A program made the position numbers and the translations under genes. A stretch of DNA of 64,000 nucleotides from Corallococcus caeni (GTDB lineage: Bacteria; Myxococcota; Myxococcia; Myxococcales; Myxococcaceae), in NCBI RefSeq assembly GCF_036245865.1, contig NZ_BTTW01000001.1, positions 1,550,001 through 1,614,000 on the forward strand, written 5' to 3'. Positions 53,709 through 62,762 of the stretch are shown in pieces. The notes under the pieces were generated by a model, which did not search any database, was not told the DNA's origin, and saw only the letters and a list, made by a program, of their open reading frames with translations. How positions within the stretch are numbered: position 1 is the first letter of the stretch; each line of letters opens with the position of its first letter.

Positions 53709-56332
53709 AGACCCGCAGCCGCGCCCTCGTGGCGCTCCTTGGCCTGATGGTGGGCCTGGCCCTCATCTGGGGCGCGAGCCTCGCCGTGCTGGGCAACACC
53801 GACACGCCCACCGCGCGGCGCGACGCGAAGTTCGTCAACGCCGAGCGCCTCATCTTCTACCGCCTGGAGCCGGGCCGGGAGATGCGCGTGCGCGTCCCCG
53901 CGGACGCGGAGGAGCTGCTCGTCGTCACGCACGAGCTGCTCCCCGACGGCACGCCCTACGCGCCGGAGAAGCAGTACCAGTACGGCCTCAAGGCCATCCT
54001 GCGCGGACCGGACGGCGTCCTCCTGGAGCGCGCCATCTTCACGCGCACGCGCCAGAGCAAGGGCCAGCCGCAGGAGGACGGCACGTTCCTGGAGGAGAGC
54101 GCCTTCACGACGCACGCGGATCAGCAGGTGACGGACGAGCGCGAGTTCGTGCTGCGCCTGCCCAAGGAGCGGCCGGACTACTCCGTGCTCTACCTGCGGC
54201 CCGCGGGCACCAACGACACGCTGCTCGCGCGCGTGTACGTCCGCGCGCACCGCACGCTGCCGCTGCTCGCGTCGCAGAAGCTGGCCCAGGCCCGCGCGGA
54301 GGTGCGCGCCGGCCGCGCCACCTTCGAGCCCTTCGAGAAGCTCTCCGGCGACACGCGCCGCTGGCTCGCGGAGGAGCACTGGGAGCGCCTCAACGCGGAG
54401 GGCGAGGCGGGCACCGACTACCAGATTGAACCCGTCTACCGCACCGCCTACCGGCTGCCGCTGGTGGAGGCCACCGAGTCCGTGCAGGAGCGCCTGGGCG
54501 CCGGCCGCGCCGTGGCCCTCAACGTCACCGGGCCCGCGAAGCCGGTGCTGTGGCTGTGGAGCGACGCGACGGACGCGAAGGCGCAGCCGCACGGGCCCGT
54601 GACGGTGCAGACGCTGTCCGCGGACGGCACGGCCCACACGCTGGAGCTGCCGGGCCCCGTGGCGGGCTCGCCCATGTCGCATCCGCTGGAGCTGCCGGCG
54701 GGCGTGCACACGGTGATGGTGCGCAACGACGGCCAGGAGGACCTGCGCTACACGGTGGAGGGCCCGTTCGAGTCGTGGCTCCTGCCCGCCGAGTCGCACC
54801 CCTCGCCCGGTGTCGCGTCGGAGGGCCGCGTGGCCTTCCTGCCGGACACGCGCCGCACGGAGGCGTTCGCCACCGGCCCGGCGTGCCCGGTGCTGGAGCT
54901 GGACATCGATCCGCGCATGGACGCGGTGGGGCGGCTGGTGCGCATCGACGCGCGCACGCTGGACCGCGCGCCCTCGCGCGAGCCGCTGCACCTGAGCCTC
55001 ACGGTGCTGGATGCCCAGGGCCAGTCGCTGGGCCAGGCCTCGCTGGACGCCACGCCGGAGCCCGCGCCGTTCGAGAGCGCGGCCCTGGCGCCGCTGCCCG
55101 GGGGCGCGCTGCCGTGCACGCCGATGGCGCAGGTGGCCCAGGACGCGGGCACGGGCGAAGTCACGGACCTGCCGGCCTGGGTGTCGGGCACGGCGAGCGC
55201 GCGGGTGTTCCTGCCGATGGGGGCTCGCAAGCTGCGCGTGGAGGCGCCGCGCGCGACCATCGTGCAGCTCTACAGCTTCCTCTCCAGCGGCCAGGCCCTG
55301 ACGGCGATGGCGCCGTACACGAACGACGCGCTCACGGCCGTGCGCTGGCGCAACGCGCCCGTGGACGCTCGCGCGTGGCACCCGATGCGTCCGGCGAACC
55401 TGCCCGCGCTGATGCAGGCGGGGGCTCGACTGGAGCTGCTCAGCCAGGTGCGCCTGGAGCCCGTGGGTCCGGAGGAGGAGACGCCTCCGCCGTCGGGTGA
55501 CGCGATGGTGGTGCGCCCCTATGGCTCGCCCGCGGTGGTGGAGGTGCTGGAGTCCGCGCAGGCGGACACGGTGGACATGGTGAAGGCGCTGTCCACGGTG
55601 CTGGAGCCGGGCCGCGCGGTGCGGGCGCGCTTCGATGCGCGCACGCCCACCCGTCCGGAGGTGCGCCTGTCGTTGAAGGACGCGGCGGCGCTGGGCAACG
55701 AGGTGGAGGTGCTGCTCGACGGCGAGCCCCTGCACCGCTTCACCGTGCGCTCCACGCGGACGCGGGAGCTCCTGCCTCCGCTGCCTCCGGGTGAGCATGA
55801 GGTGCTGCTGCGCTCCACGGCGCCGGGGCTGACGGCGATGCTCAACCGGCCTCCGGCGACGGGCAGCGGCCTGCGCTCGCGCACGGTGTATCCGGTGGGC
55901 CAGGGCGGCCTGCGCGTGCCGGTGCGCAAGACGGGGCCGGGCGCCGTCACCCTCAACGTGGTCGTCTACACGCCGGTGGCGGAGGGCGCGACGGCGCCCC
56001 AGCTGTCCGTGACGGTGGACGGCGGCAACCCCGTGCGTCGCGCCAGCGTGCTGGTGCCGCACGTCACCCGCGCCGAGCGCACGGTGGTGCTGCCGGCCTC
56101 CGAGCGGGACCCCGCGATGCCGGCGGGCCGTCCGGGCGTGAAGTGGTACGCGCGCACGGTGCCGGTGACGCTGGGCGAGGACATCGCGCCGGGCGTGCAC
56201 ACGGTGCGCATCCAGGCGCTGGGCTCCGAGTCTCTATGGGCGCGGTTCTTCATGTTCGGCCCGTCGGTGGAGAACACCGCGCCGCGCATGTGGAACCGGG
56301 GTGGCTGGCAGCCTGACGAGGACATGTTGTGA
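53705..56332 (+). CDS. Membrane-anchored periplasmic beta-sandwich protein
   Basis: An 875-residue protein with one N-terminal signal anchor (LVALLGLMVGLALIWGASLA, 8-27) and a beta-rich extracytoplasmic body. I recognise no family. Internal repeats of a strand-turn-strand module are seen: 'LPAGVHTVMV' (330-339), 'LPPGEHEVLL' (693-702) and 'IAPGVHTVRI' (828-837), each followed by a G-x-x-x-hydrophobic strand. The same module occurs in the 57535 protein. Its start overlaps the CapC-like gene's stop (ATGA) and its stop overlaps the next gene's GTG (GTGA), so all are translationally coupled. A scaffold or polymer-binding role bridging inner membrane and barrel is inference. Confidence 0.7.
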   Translation: MKTRSRALVALLGLMVGLALIWGASLAVLGNTDTPTARRDAKFVNAERLIFYRLEPGREMRVRVPADAEELLVVTHELLPDGTPYAPEKQYQYGLKAILRGPDGVLLERAIFTRTRQSKGQPQEDGTFLEESAFTTHADQQVTDEREFVLRLPKERPDYSVLYLRPAGTNDTLLARVYVRAHRTLPLLASQKLAQARAEVRAGRATFEPFEKLSGDTRRWLAEEHWERLNAEGEAGTDYQIEPVYRTAYRLPLVEATESVQERLGAGRAVALNVTGPAKPVLWLWSDATDAKAQPHGPVTVQTLSADGTAHTLELPGPVAGSPMSHPLELPAGVHTVMVRNDGQEDLRYTVEGPFESWLLPAESHPSPGVASEGRVAFLPDTRRTEAFATGPACPVLELDIDPRMDAVGRLVRIDARTLDRAPSREPLHLSLTVLDAQGQSLGQASLDATPEPAPFESAALAPLPGGALPCTPMAQVAQDAGTGEVTDLPAWVSGTASARVFLPMGARKLRVEAPRATIVQLYSFLSSGQALTAMAPYTNDALTAVRWRNAPVDARAWHPMRPANLPALMQAGARLELLSQVRLEPVGPEEETPPPSGDAMVVRPYGSPAVVEVLESAQADTVDMVKALSTVLEPGRAVRARFDARTPTRPEVRLSLKDAAALGNEVEVLLDGEPLHRFTVRSTRTRELLPPLPPGEHEVLLRSTAPGLTAMLNRPPATGSGLRSRTVYPVGQGGLRVPVRKTGPGAVTLNVVVYTPVAEGATAPQLSVTVDGGNPVRRASVLVPHVTRAERTVVLPASERDPAMPAGRPGVKWYARTVPVTLGEDIAPGVHTVRIQALGSESLWARFFMFGPSVENTAPRMWNRGGWQPDEDML

Positions 56333-57528
56333 AGTCCCCCGGGAAGACCGGGTCGTGGCGCCCGCTCGTGGCCGCGGGGGTCGTGTCCGTGCTGAGCGCC
56401 GCGGTGAGCGCCCACGCACAGACGGCCCCGAGCGCCTCGACGGCATCGAGCGGTACGTCCGCATCGCCCGCCCCGACAACCGTGAACGACGCGTCGGCCT
56501 CGAACACCGCGTCGGCTTCGAACACCGCGCCGGCCGCGAAGGCCTCGAAGCAGGACGCCTCGCGAGGCGGCATGCGCGCGAAGTCCCCGACACGGCCCGC
56601 GCCGGAGCGCGTGCCGCAGGAGGATCCATCCGTGAACGTGCCCGAGCATTCGGGGTGCCGCGTGGACGCGCGCTTCTCCGGCCTGTGGCCCCGCGTGGAC
56701 GCCGTGATGTTCCACCCCACCACGCTGGAGGAGCGGGCGGCGTTCTCCAGGCTCATCCCCGCGCTGCTGACCGCCGCGCCGAAGCAGAAGGACGTGCCCC
56801 CGGAGCTGACCAACGTCGCCGCGTCCGCGGGCTTCTTCCTGGAGACGTGGACCACGCCGCGCGACACCTTCTGGGTGCTGCGCGAGCGCACGGACAACCT
56901 CCACGGCGCGGGCGCGTATGTGATCCGCACGGGCGAGGCCACCGACGACGTGGTGCAGGTGCCCCACCCGTACTTCGACATCGGCACGGAGGACATCGGC
57001 GCAAGCCTCTTCTCCTGCCCGCCGGAGGGCCGCGCGCCGCGCCTGTTCATGACCGCCACCGCGCACCGCTACAAGGGCACGCCCGGTGAGACGCCCGAAG
57101 ACCCCGAGCACCCCGCCGACGTCGCGCACAACCCGGAGCACCTCTTCCAGACCGTGACCGACCTGGCCGCGCGCCAGCTCCCCGCCCCGCGCGTGGTGCA
57201 GCTGCACGGCTTCGGCGAGTCCAAGGTCCAGAAGGGCCGCACGGAGCTGCTCGCGGCCGTGGTGAGCGACGGGACCCGCAAGCCCGGCGCGTGGGCCCGC
57301 AAGGTGGCCGCACCCTTGGAGCATTCGCTCGGCCCCGGAGTGAAGCTGTTCCCGGACGGGGTGCAGGTGCTCGGTGGGACACAGAACGCGCAGGCCCGGC
57401 TGCTCCAGGCCTACCCGCTCGCCCGCTTCCTGCACCTGGAAATGTCATCCCGTACGCGCAAAGCGCTGGCGAGCCCGGCGCGTCTGGACCGGCTGGCCCA
57501 GATTCTGTTCGCACCCTTGGAGGACTGA
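56329..57528 (+). CDS. Exported PghP-like hydrolase (second copy)
   Basis: A 399-residue protein with GTG start inside the preceding stop (GTGA). The signal peptide is 'LVAAGVVSVLSAAVSAHAQ' (13-31), then an Ala/Ser/Thr linker to about 100. Putative ligands mirror the 49022 protein: 'VQVPHPYFDIGTED' (His213, Glu221), 'DVAHNPEH' (His267), 'VVQLHGFGES' (His293), 'AVVSDGT' (310-316) and 'RFLHLEMSSRTRK' (His369, Glu371). Spacings between the first, second and third histidines are 54 and 26 here against 58 and 26 there. It may trim or release a gamma-linked polymer in the periplasm. It ends six bases before the barrel protein's ATG. Confidence 0.62.
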   Translation: MKSPGKTGSWRPLVAAGVVSVLSAAVSAHAQTAPSASTASSGTSASPAPTTVNDASASNTASASNTAPAAKASKQDASRGGMRAKSPTRPAPERVPQEDPSVNVPEHSGCRVDARFSGLWPRVDAVMFHPTTLEERAAFSRLIPALLTAAPKQKDVPPELTNVAASAGFFLETWTTPRDTFWVLRERTDNLHGAGAYVIRTGEATDDVVQVPHPYFDIGTEDIGASLFSCPPEGRAPRLFMTATAHRYKGTPGETPEDPEHPADVAHNPEHLFQTVTDLAARQLPAPRVVQLHGFGESKVQKGRTELLAAVVSDGTRKPGAWARKVAAPLEHSLGPGVKLFPDGVQVLGGTQNAQARLLQAYPLARFLHLEMSSRTRKALASPARLDRLAQILFAPLED

Positions 57529-57534
57529 GCGCCG

Positions 57535-60500
57535 ATGTTTCCTGTTCGACGCCGCGCCCGATACACCACCCTGCTCGTGGGAGCGCTCGCGGCGCTGCCC
57601 GTCATCGCGCAGCCCGCCGTTTCCCAGCCGTCCGTCATCGCCCGCAGCGAAGAGGGCATGACGTGGCAGCCGCGCGCCATCCGGGGCCCGGTGGCGCTGG
57701 AGGACCTGCGGGGCCACGCGCCCTATGTGCCCTCCGGCGTCCCCCAGGTGACGGGCGCGATGGAGGTGTCCGCCAAGAAGGGCGCCGCCGTGTGGCTGGG
57801 CCCGCTGGACGTGGTGCGCGTCACCGGCCCCGCCGGAGCGCTGCGCTTCACCCGCGTGCCGCTGTCGGAGGGCGACGAAGCGCCCGAGCTGCGCGTGGAG
57901 GAAGAGGGCGTGTCGGAGCGTCCGGGCCGCTGGTACCTGGCGGAGCCCATGGGCGCCGGCAGCATCTGGTGGATCACCGCGCCGAAGAACGCCCGCATCG
58001 TGGTGGAGCGCCCGACGCACACGTCCACGGCGCACACCGAGGAGCGGATGCGCGACGCGCTCCTCAAGTGGGTGGACGGCAAGGGCCCGCGTCCGGCGCT
58101 GGCCTTCGACGCGGCCACGCGCGCGCGGCTGGACGTGGACGCGGCGCTGGAGGCGGAGCTCGTGAAGGACGAGCCCGCGTCCTCGCCCTTCCGGACCGCG
58201 GTGCGCGACTGGCGCAAGGCCGCGGCGCTGCGCGAGTGGGCGCTGGTGTCGCCCCTCTACGGGCAGGCGGTGCGCGTGGAGCGTCCGCGTCCCACCGGCA
58301 CGGAGGTGGTGCTGGAGGGGATGGACGCGCCCTGGGTCCGCCCGGAGGTGAAGGGCTCGGTCTGGGCGCTGGAGCTGGAAGGCCCGGGCGTGTTCTCGCT
58401 GGAGGCGCGCGCCGTGCTGGGCAATGGCGCGCCCGCCGAGGCACCGACGGTGGAGGTGTACGGCGTGGGCGGGGTGCTCGCGCAGGCGCAGCTCACGCCG
58501 CAGCCGGCGTGGGCGGAGGCGCCCGAGGGCGCGGCGCTGCCGGACGGGCGCACCGCGCGGGTGCTCGCGTCGGGTGAGCGCGTGGGCATCGTGGAGGAAA
58601 TGCGCGTGGCGCTGCCTCCGGGCAAGCACAACTACCGCGTGAGCTGGAAGGGCCCGGCGCCCATGGTGCGTGCGCGCGTCGCCACGCGCCGGCCCACGCT
58701 GTCCGAGGCGCTGTCGCACCAGACGCACTGGACGGAGCTGGCGGAGAAGGCGTGGGAGGTGGTGAAGCAGGACACCGCCGCTCGGCCGTCGCTGCTGCGT
58801 CAGCGGCTGGTGACGCTGATGCCGGACCTGGCGCGCGGCACGTACGGGCGGATCAAGACGGAGGGCCTGCCGCCGCTCCTGCACGCGATGGCCGCCCTGG
58901 TTGACGGTGACACGGACGTCGCGGCGGAGAAGCTGAAGAGCACGGACGCGTCACCGCTCGCGTGGCACCTGCGGCTGCTCACCGCGAAGAAGCTGCTGGA
59001 CTCGGGCAAGGCCGACGTCGCGCACGCGCTCCTGGGCACCGCGCCCGCGCTGCCGGACGCGGGCTTCCTCACCGCCGAGGCGTCGGAGCTGGTGGCCCGC
59101 CTGCCGCTGGGAGACCCGCTGCGCAGCCGCGAGCTGGCCGCGCTGGAGCTGGCGTGGCGCGCCGAGCCGCTGTCGGAGGACATCCGCCGCGGCTACCGCG
59201 CCGCGTGGTGGCGCGCGAGCCGCTGGTCGCAGGTGACGCCCGCGCCTCGTGAGGATGGAACCGAGGTGAAGGCCTCGCAGTGGCTGGACCTCCAGGGCAT
59301 GGAGGCGGACGCGTCGATGGTGGGCAGCGCGCTGTGGCCGCTCGCAGCGGGCGGCACCACGCGCGTGCAGGCCACGGGGCTGGCGGAGGCCCCCACCCTG
59401 CTGCGCGCCTACGTGATGACGCCGCCGGGCGCGAAGGCGAACCCGGTGCTGCGCGTGGGGAGCAACACCTTCCCGCTGCTGCCGCTGTCGGCGGTGGAGC
59501 CGGTGGAGATTGCCCTGCCTCCGGGCGAGCACGCCCTGAAGCTGGAGGGCGCGGAGGGCACGCGCGCGTTCCTGTCGCTCGCGCCCGCGAAGGCGGACGG
59601 CGTGCCGGGCGAAGTGGGCTACGTGCGCTCGCAGTGGCCGGTGAAGGTGGACAAGAAGGCGGTGCGCTTCCGGGTGCCTGACGCGAAGCTGCCCTCGCCC
59701 GTGCGCGTGCAGTTCCGTCCGCTGGCTGCGGAAGCGGGGAAGCCCATCGTGGTGCGCATGAACACCGACGTGGGCCACCCGCGCCGGCTGGTGCTGATGC
59801 CTGGCGCCGCCAGTGCGCGCCACCTCGCGCTGGAGGGCGCGAAGGGCACGTCGTCCGCGCCGGTGTCCGCGGTGGTGACGCTGCCCGCGCAGGCGCGCGA
59901 GGTGTGGTTCGAGCCCGAGGATCCGAAGGTCCAGCTCGCCGTCTCGCTGGCGGTGCGCCGCGCGGAGGTCGCCACGCCCGAGGAGTCCCCTGCCCCGCCA
60001 CAGCCGCAGGCCGCGGGCACGGCGTACGAATCCCTCCAGGCGCTCTCGCGCACGCTGCGCACGGGGCCCGATGAGGTGGAGCCGCGCCTCGCTCGCGCCG
60101 AGCTGCTCTCGTCGCTGCAGGAGGACGGCTTCGCCCGCGCGGACGTGGGTCGGTTGCTGGACGCGCAGGCGAAGCTGACGCCGGAGCAGCAGCGGCGCCT
60201 GCTCGCGCTGATGGACCGCCTGTCGCAGGTGGGCCCGCGCACGGTGCGCTTCGCGCAGGCCATCACGCAGCCCACGCTGGTGTCCCCCGCCTTCCCGGCG
60301 CTGGACATGAGCGGCTCACAACTGCCGGCACCCAGCGCCTCGGCGGGCAATGGCAGCACAGAAGGCTCGCTCGCCGCCACCAGCGCCTCGGCACGCAACG
60401 GCGGCACGGTGGACACGCAGGGCAATGCAGCGCCTGCCGCGAGCAACAACACGATGGATGCGCGCTCAGCGCAGGCCGGCAATACGACGCTCGCCGCGCT

Positions 60501-62700
60501 CAGCGCCCAGGTGCGCGAGGGCCACGAGGACGCGGCGCTCGCGGCGGTGTCGAGCGACAAGAGCCTCCAGGGCCGCTACCTGCGCGCCCGGCTGCTGTCG
60601 GCCTCCGGTGAGGACGCGGCGGGTGCGCTGGCCATGGCCGCGCTGTACCGCGAGACGGGCCTGCCGCAGGTGGGCCTGGAAGCGCTCGGCATGCTGGAGC
60701 GGCTGCAGGACTCGCCGCAGGCGTGGAAGGACGGCGGTGCGCCGCTCGGTGCCGCGCTCGCGAGCCAGCTCCAGGCGTGGGCGGATCATCCCGACGTGCG
60801 CCGCATGCGCTTCACCGCGGGCCGCTGGACGCGCTGGGAAGGCCTGCGCGACGCGGAGGAGACCGCGGGCTCGCTCGTGGCCACGTCGGAGGCCGGCACG
60901 GACGACGAGGACGTCGCCATGTCCGTGCGCAAGGCGCTGCTCGCCCCGCCCTGGAAGCTGTCCGAGGCGAAGCTGCTGCCCGCCGGTGCCTCGCGCGTGA
61001 TGAGCCTGGTGGTGAAGCAGCCCCGGCCGCTGGGCGCCGAGGTCCTCTGTGGCACCACCCCGCGTCCGGGCGTGGACGCCGCCGGCACCTGCGCCTTCGC
61101 GCTCCGCGTGGATGGCCGCGTGGTGCGCGAGCTGAAGGTCGCCGAAGGCGAGACGGCCATCCTGGGCACGCGCCTGGACGTCCCCGGCCGCCACCAGGTG
61201 GAAGTCGTGATGGCGCGCGCCGACACGCAGCAGACCGGCCTTGTCCGCTTCGTGGAGTCCGAGGAAGCCAGCGCCAACGCCCGCGTCGTGGCCGCCCCGC
61301 AGCCGCTGTCCCTGCTGCGCAGCCGTCCGGGTGCGCCGGTGGTGATGACCGTGCTGGGCCCCACCGCCCTGCGCGTGCGCGCCTCTGCCCTGGCCCCCTC
61401 GTCGGGCCGGGAGCTGCTCCTGCGCAGCACGCCGCTGCCCTCGGGTGACGGCACCGGCGGCTCCAGCGCGGAGGACGGCCCGCTCATGCACCTGGGCCTG
61501 CCCGCGGACGCCGACCCCGGCCTCCAGGGCGCGTCCCAGCCACTGGGCCGCATGGGTGAGACGTGGCTGCTCTTGCCCTCGCGCGGTCCGCACCGCGTGA
61601 GCCTGGAGTCGCCCGAAGGTGAAGCCCTGGTGCAGGTGCAACTGGGTGTCGCCTCGGATCCGAGCGCCCTCGCGGCCCCGGCATGGGCCCAGGGCACCAC
61701 GGGCCTGGAGCCGCTGCCCTGGCCCGCGCTGCCGCCTGGCCTGTCGCTCCTGCCGGAGGGCATGCCTCCGGAGGCGCGCACGGGCGGCCTGGGCATGGTG
61801 TCCGCGGAGATGGGCTACCGCAGCGAGGACGTGGAGGAAGGCGAGCTGCTCAACCGCCCGCTCCAGACGGGCCTGGAGGTCCGCCTGTCCCTGCGCCGCG
61901 AGCTGTCCCCGGGCCGCGCGTGGCTGCGCTTCACGCCCGAGGCGCGCTACCCGCTCAACCAGACCGCCGTGCTCGGTGGCACCGTGGCCGGCTACGTGAA
62001 CCAGCTGCCCGGTGACCTGCGCCTGTCCATGCAGGCCTCCGTGTTCTCGCAGACCCTCGACGGCGCCATGCGCTGGAGCGCGCGAGGCCGCATCGCCGCG
62101 GACCGCTACCTGCGCCTGTCCCCGGACGTGGGCCTCATCCCCGGCCTGGGCCTGACGCTGGAGTCCATGCAGGGCGGCAGCGCGGTGGAGGCCAGCCGCT
62201 ACGACCAGAACGTCTACTGGCTCTACGGCAAGGACCACCCGCGGCGCCTGTCGCCCCGGCTGTCCCTGCGCTGGCAGCCGTTCCAGGACCACGTGGCCAC
62301 GCTGGGCATGGCCGCGGTGAGCAACGCCAACTTCTACACGGTGGACAACGCGGGCGCCTACGCGAGCTGGGCGGCGCTGCTGGGCGGCAGGCTCCAGGGC
62401 ACGCGCGTGGAGCTGGGCTACGGCGCGTCGCAGCGCTTCCAGGATGATCACCGCTCCACGGCCTACCTGCGCCACCGCGTGTCGGGCCGCCTGGACTGGA
62501 ACGTGTGGATGGGCAAGGGCGGCAACCGCCTCATGCTCTTCGCGGAGGACCGCGCGTTCCTCTCCGGCCCGTACGGCACGCAGAACGTCTTTTCACTCGG
62601 AGCGCGGTGGGATTGGACGGGTGGACGTGGGTTGCAGGACGTCACGCCCACCGAGGAGGAGTTCGAAGAGCTGCTGGATGAACAACGTTTGCAGCCTTGA
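57535..62700 (+). CDS. Large exported protein with C-terminal outer-membrane-type beta-barrel
   Basis: A 1721-residue protein with signal peptide 'YTTLLVGALAALPVIAQPAV'. Residues 40-880 alternate beta-sandwich sequence and helical repeats ('DTDVAAEKLKSTDASPLAWH', 'ASPLAWHLRLLTAKKLLDSG'). A Ser/Ala/Asn linker lies near 920-970, then more helical repeats (about 980-1080). Beta modules 'LPPGKHNYRV', 'LPPGEHALKL' and 'VPGRHQVEVV' match those of the 53705 protein. From about 1420 to the end amphipathic strands alternate ('GLEVRLSLRRELSPGRAWLR', 'RISAA'-type, 'LSLRWQPFQDHVATLGM', 'TRVELGYGASQRF'), the look of a small outer-membrane barrel, ending in an acidic tail ('PTEEEFEELLDEQRLQP'). It could be the exit channel of the cluster. 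The barrel is a composition-based call. Confidence 0.6.
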   Translation: MFPVRRRARYTTLLVGALAALPVIAQPAVSQPSVIARSEEGMTWQPRAIRGPVALEDLRGHAPYVPSGVPQVTGAMEVSAKKGAAVWLGPLDVVRVTGPAGALRFTRVPLSEGDEAPELRVEEEGVSERPGRWYLAEPMGAGSIWWITAPKNARIVVERPTHTSTAHTEERMRDALLKWVDGKGPRPALAFDAATRARLDVDAALEAELVKDEPASSPFRTAVRDWRKAAALREWALVSPLYGQAVRVERPRPTGTEVVLEGMDAPWVRPEVKGSVWALELEGPGVFSLEARAVLGNGAPAEAPTVEVYGVGGVLAQAQLTPQPAWAEAPEGAALPDGRTARVLASGERVGIVEEMRVALPPGKHNYRVSWKGPAPMVRARVATRRPTLSEALSHQTHWTELAEKAWEVVKQDTAARPSLLRQRLVTLMPDLARGTYGRIKTEGLPPLLHAMAALVDGDTDVAAEKLKSTDASPLAWHLRLLTAKKLLDSGKADVAHALLGTAPALPDAGFLTAEASELVARLPLGDPLRSRELAALELAWRAEPLSEDIRRGYRAAWWRASRWSQVTPAPREDGTEVKASQWLDLQGMEADASMVGSALWPLAAGGTTRVQATGLAEAPTLLRAYVMTPPGAKANPVLRVGSNTFPLLPLSAVEPVEIALPPGEHALKLEGAEGTRAFLSLAPAKADGVPGEVGYVRSQWPVKVDKKAVRFRVPDAKLPSPVRVQFRPLAAEAGKPIVVRMNTDVGHPRRLVLMPGAASARHLALEGAKGTSSAPVSAVVTLPAQAREVWFEPEDPKVQLAVSLAVRRAEVATPEESPAPPQPQAAGTAYESLQALSRTLRTGPDEVEPRLARAELLSSLQEDGFARADVGRLLDAQAKLTPEQQRRLLALMDRLSQVGPRTVRFAQAITQPTLVSPAFPALDMSGSQLPAPSASAGNGSTEGSLAATSASARNGGTVDTQGNAAPAASNNTMDARSAQAGNTTLAALSAQVREGHEDAALAAVSSDKSLQGRYLRARLLSASGEDAAGALAMAALYRETGLPQVGLEALGMLERLQDSPQAWKDGGAPLGAALASQLQAWADHPDVRRMRFTAGRWTRWEGLRDAEETAGSLVATSEAGTDDEDVAMSVRKALLAPPWKLSEAKLLPAGASRVMSLVVKQPRPLGAEVLCGTTPRPGVDAAGTCAFALRVDGRVVRELKVAEGETAILGTRLDVPGRHQVEVVMARADTQQTGLVRFVESEEASANARVVAAPQPLSLLRSRPGAPVVMTVLGPTALRVRASALAPSSGRELLLRSTPLPSGDGTGGSSAEDGPLMHLGLPADADPGLQGASQPLGRMGETWLLLPSRGPHRVSLESPEGEALVQVQLGVASDPSALAAPAWAQGTTGLEPLPWPALPPGLSLLPEGMPPEARTGGLGMVSAEMGYRSEDVEEGELLNRPLQTGLEVRLSLRRELSPGRAWLRFTPEARYPLNQTAVLGGTVAGYVNQLPGDLRLSMQASVFSQTLDGAMRWSARGRIAADRYLRLSPDVGLIPGLGLTLESMQGGSAVEASRYDQNVYWLYGKDHPRRLSPRLSLRWQPFQDHVATLGMAAVSNANFYTVDNAGAYASWAALLGGRLQGTRVELGYGASQRFQDDHRSTAYLRHRVSGRLDWNVWMGKGGNRLMLFAEDRAFLSGPYGTQNVFSLGARWDWTGGRGLQDVTPTEEEFEELLDEQRLQP

Positions 62701-62762
62701 AGGGTCGTGAGCTGTCCTGATCCGAACGCGTGCCTGGGGCGGCCGGGCAGGTTTCTCAAGCA

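Noticed and set aside
50415-56200. Minus-strand open frames of about 1080 and 880 codons opposite the CapC-like and 53705 genes
   Set aside because: They are Arg/His/Gln-rich without motifs. The plus-strand genes have signal or membrane segments and coupled starts.
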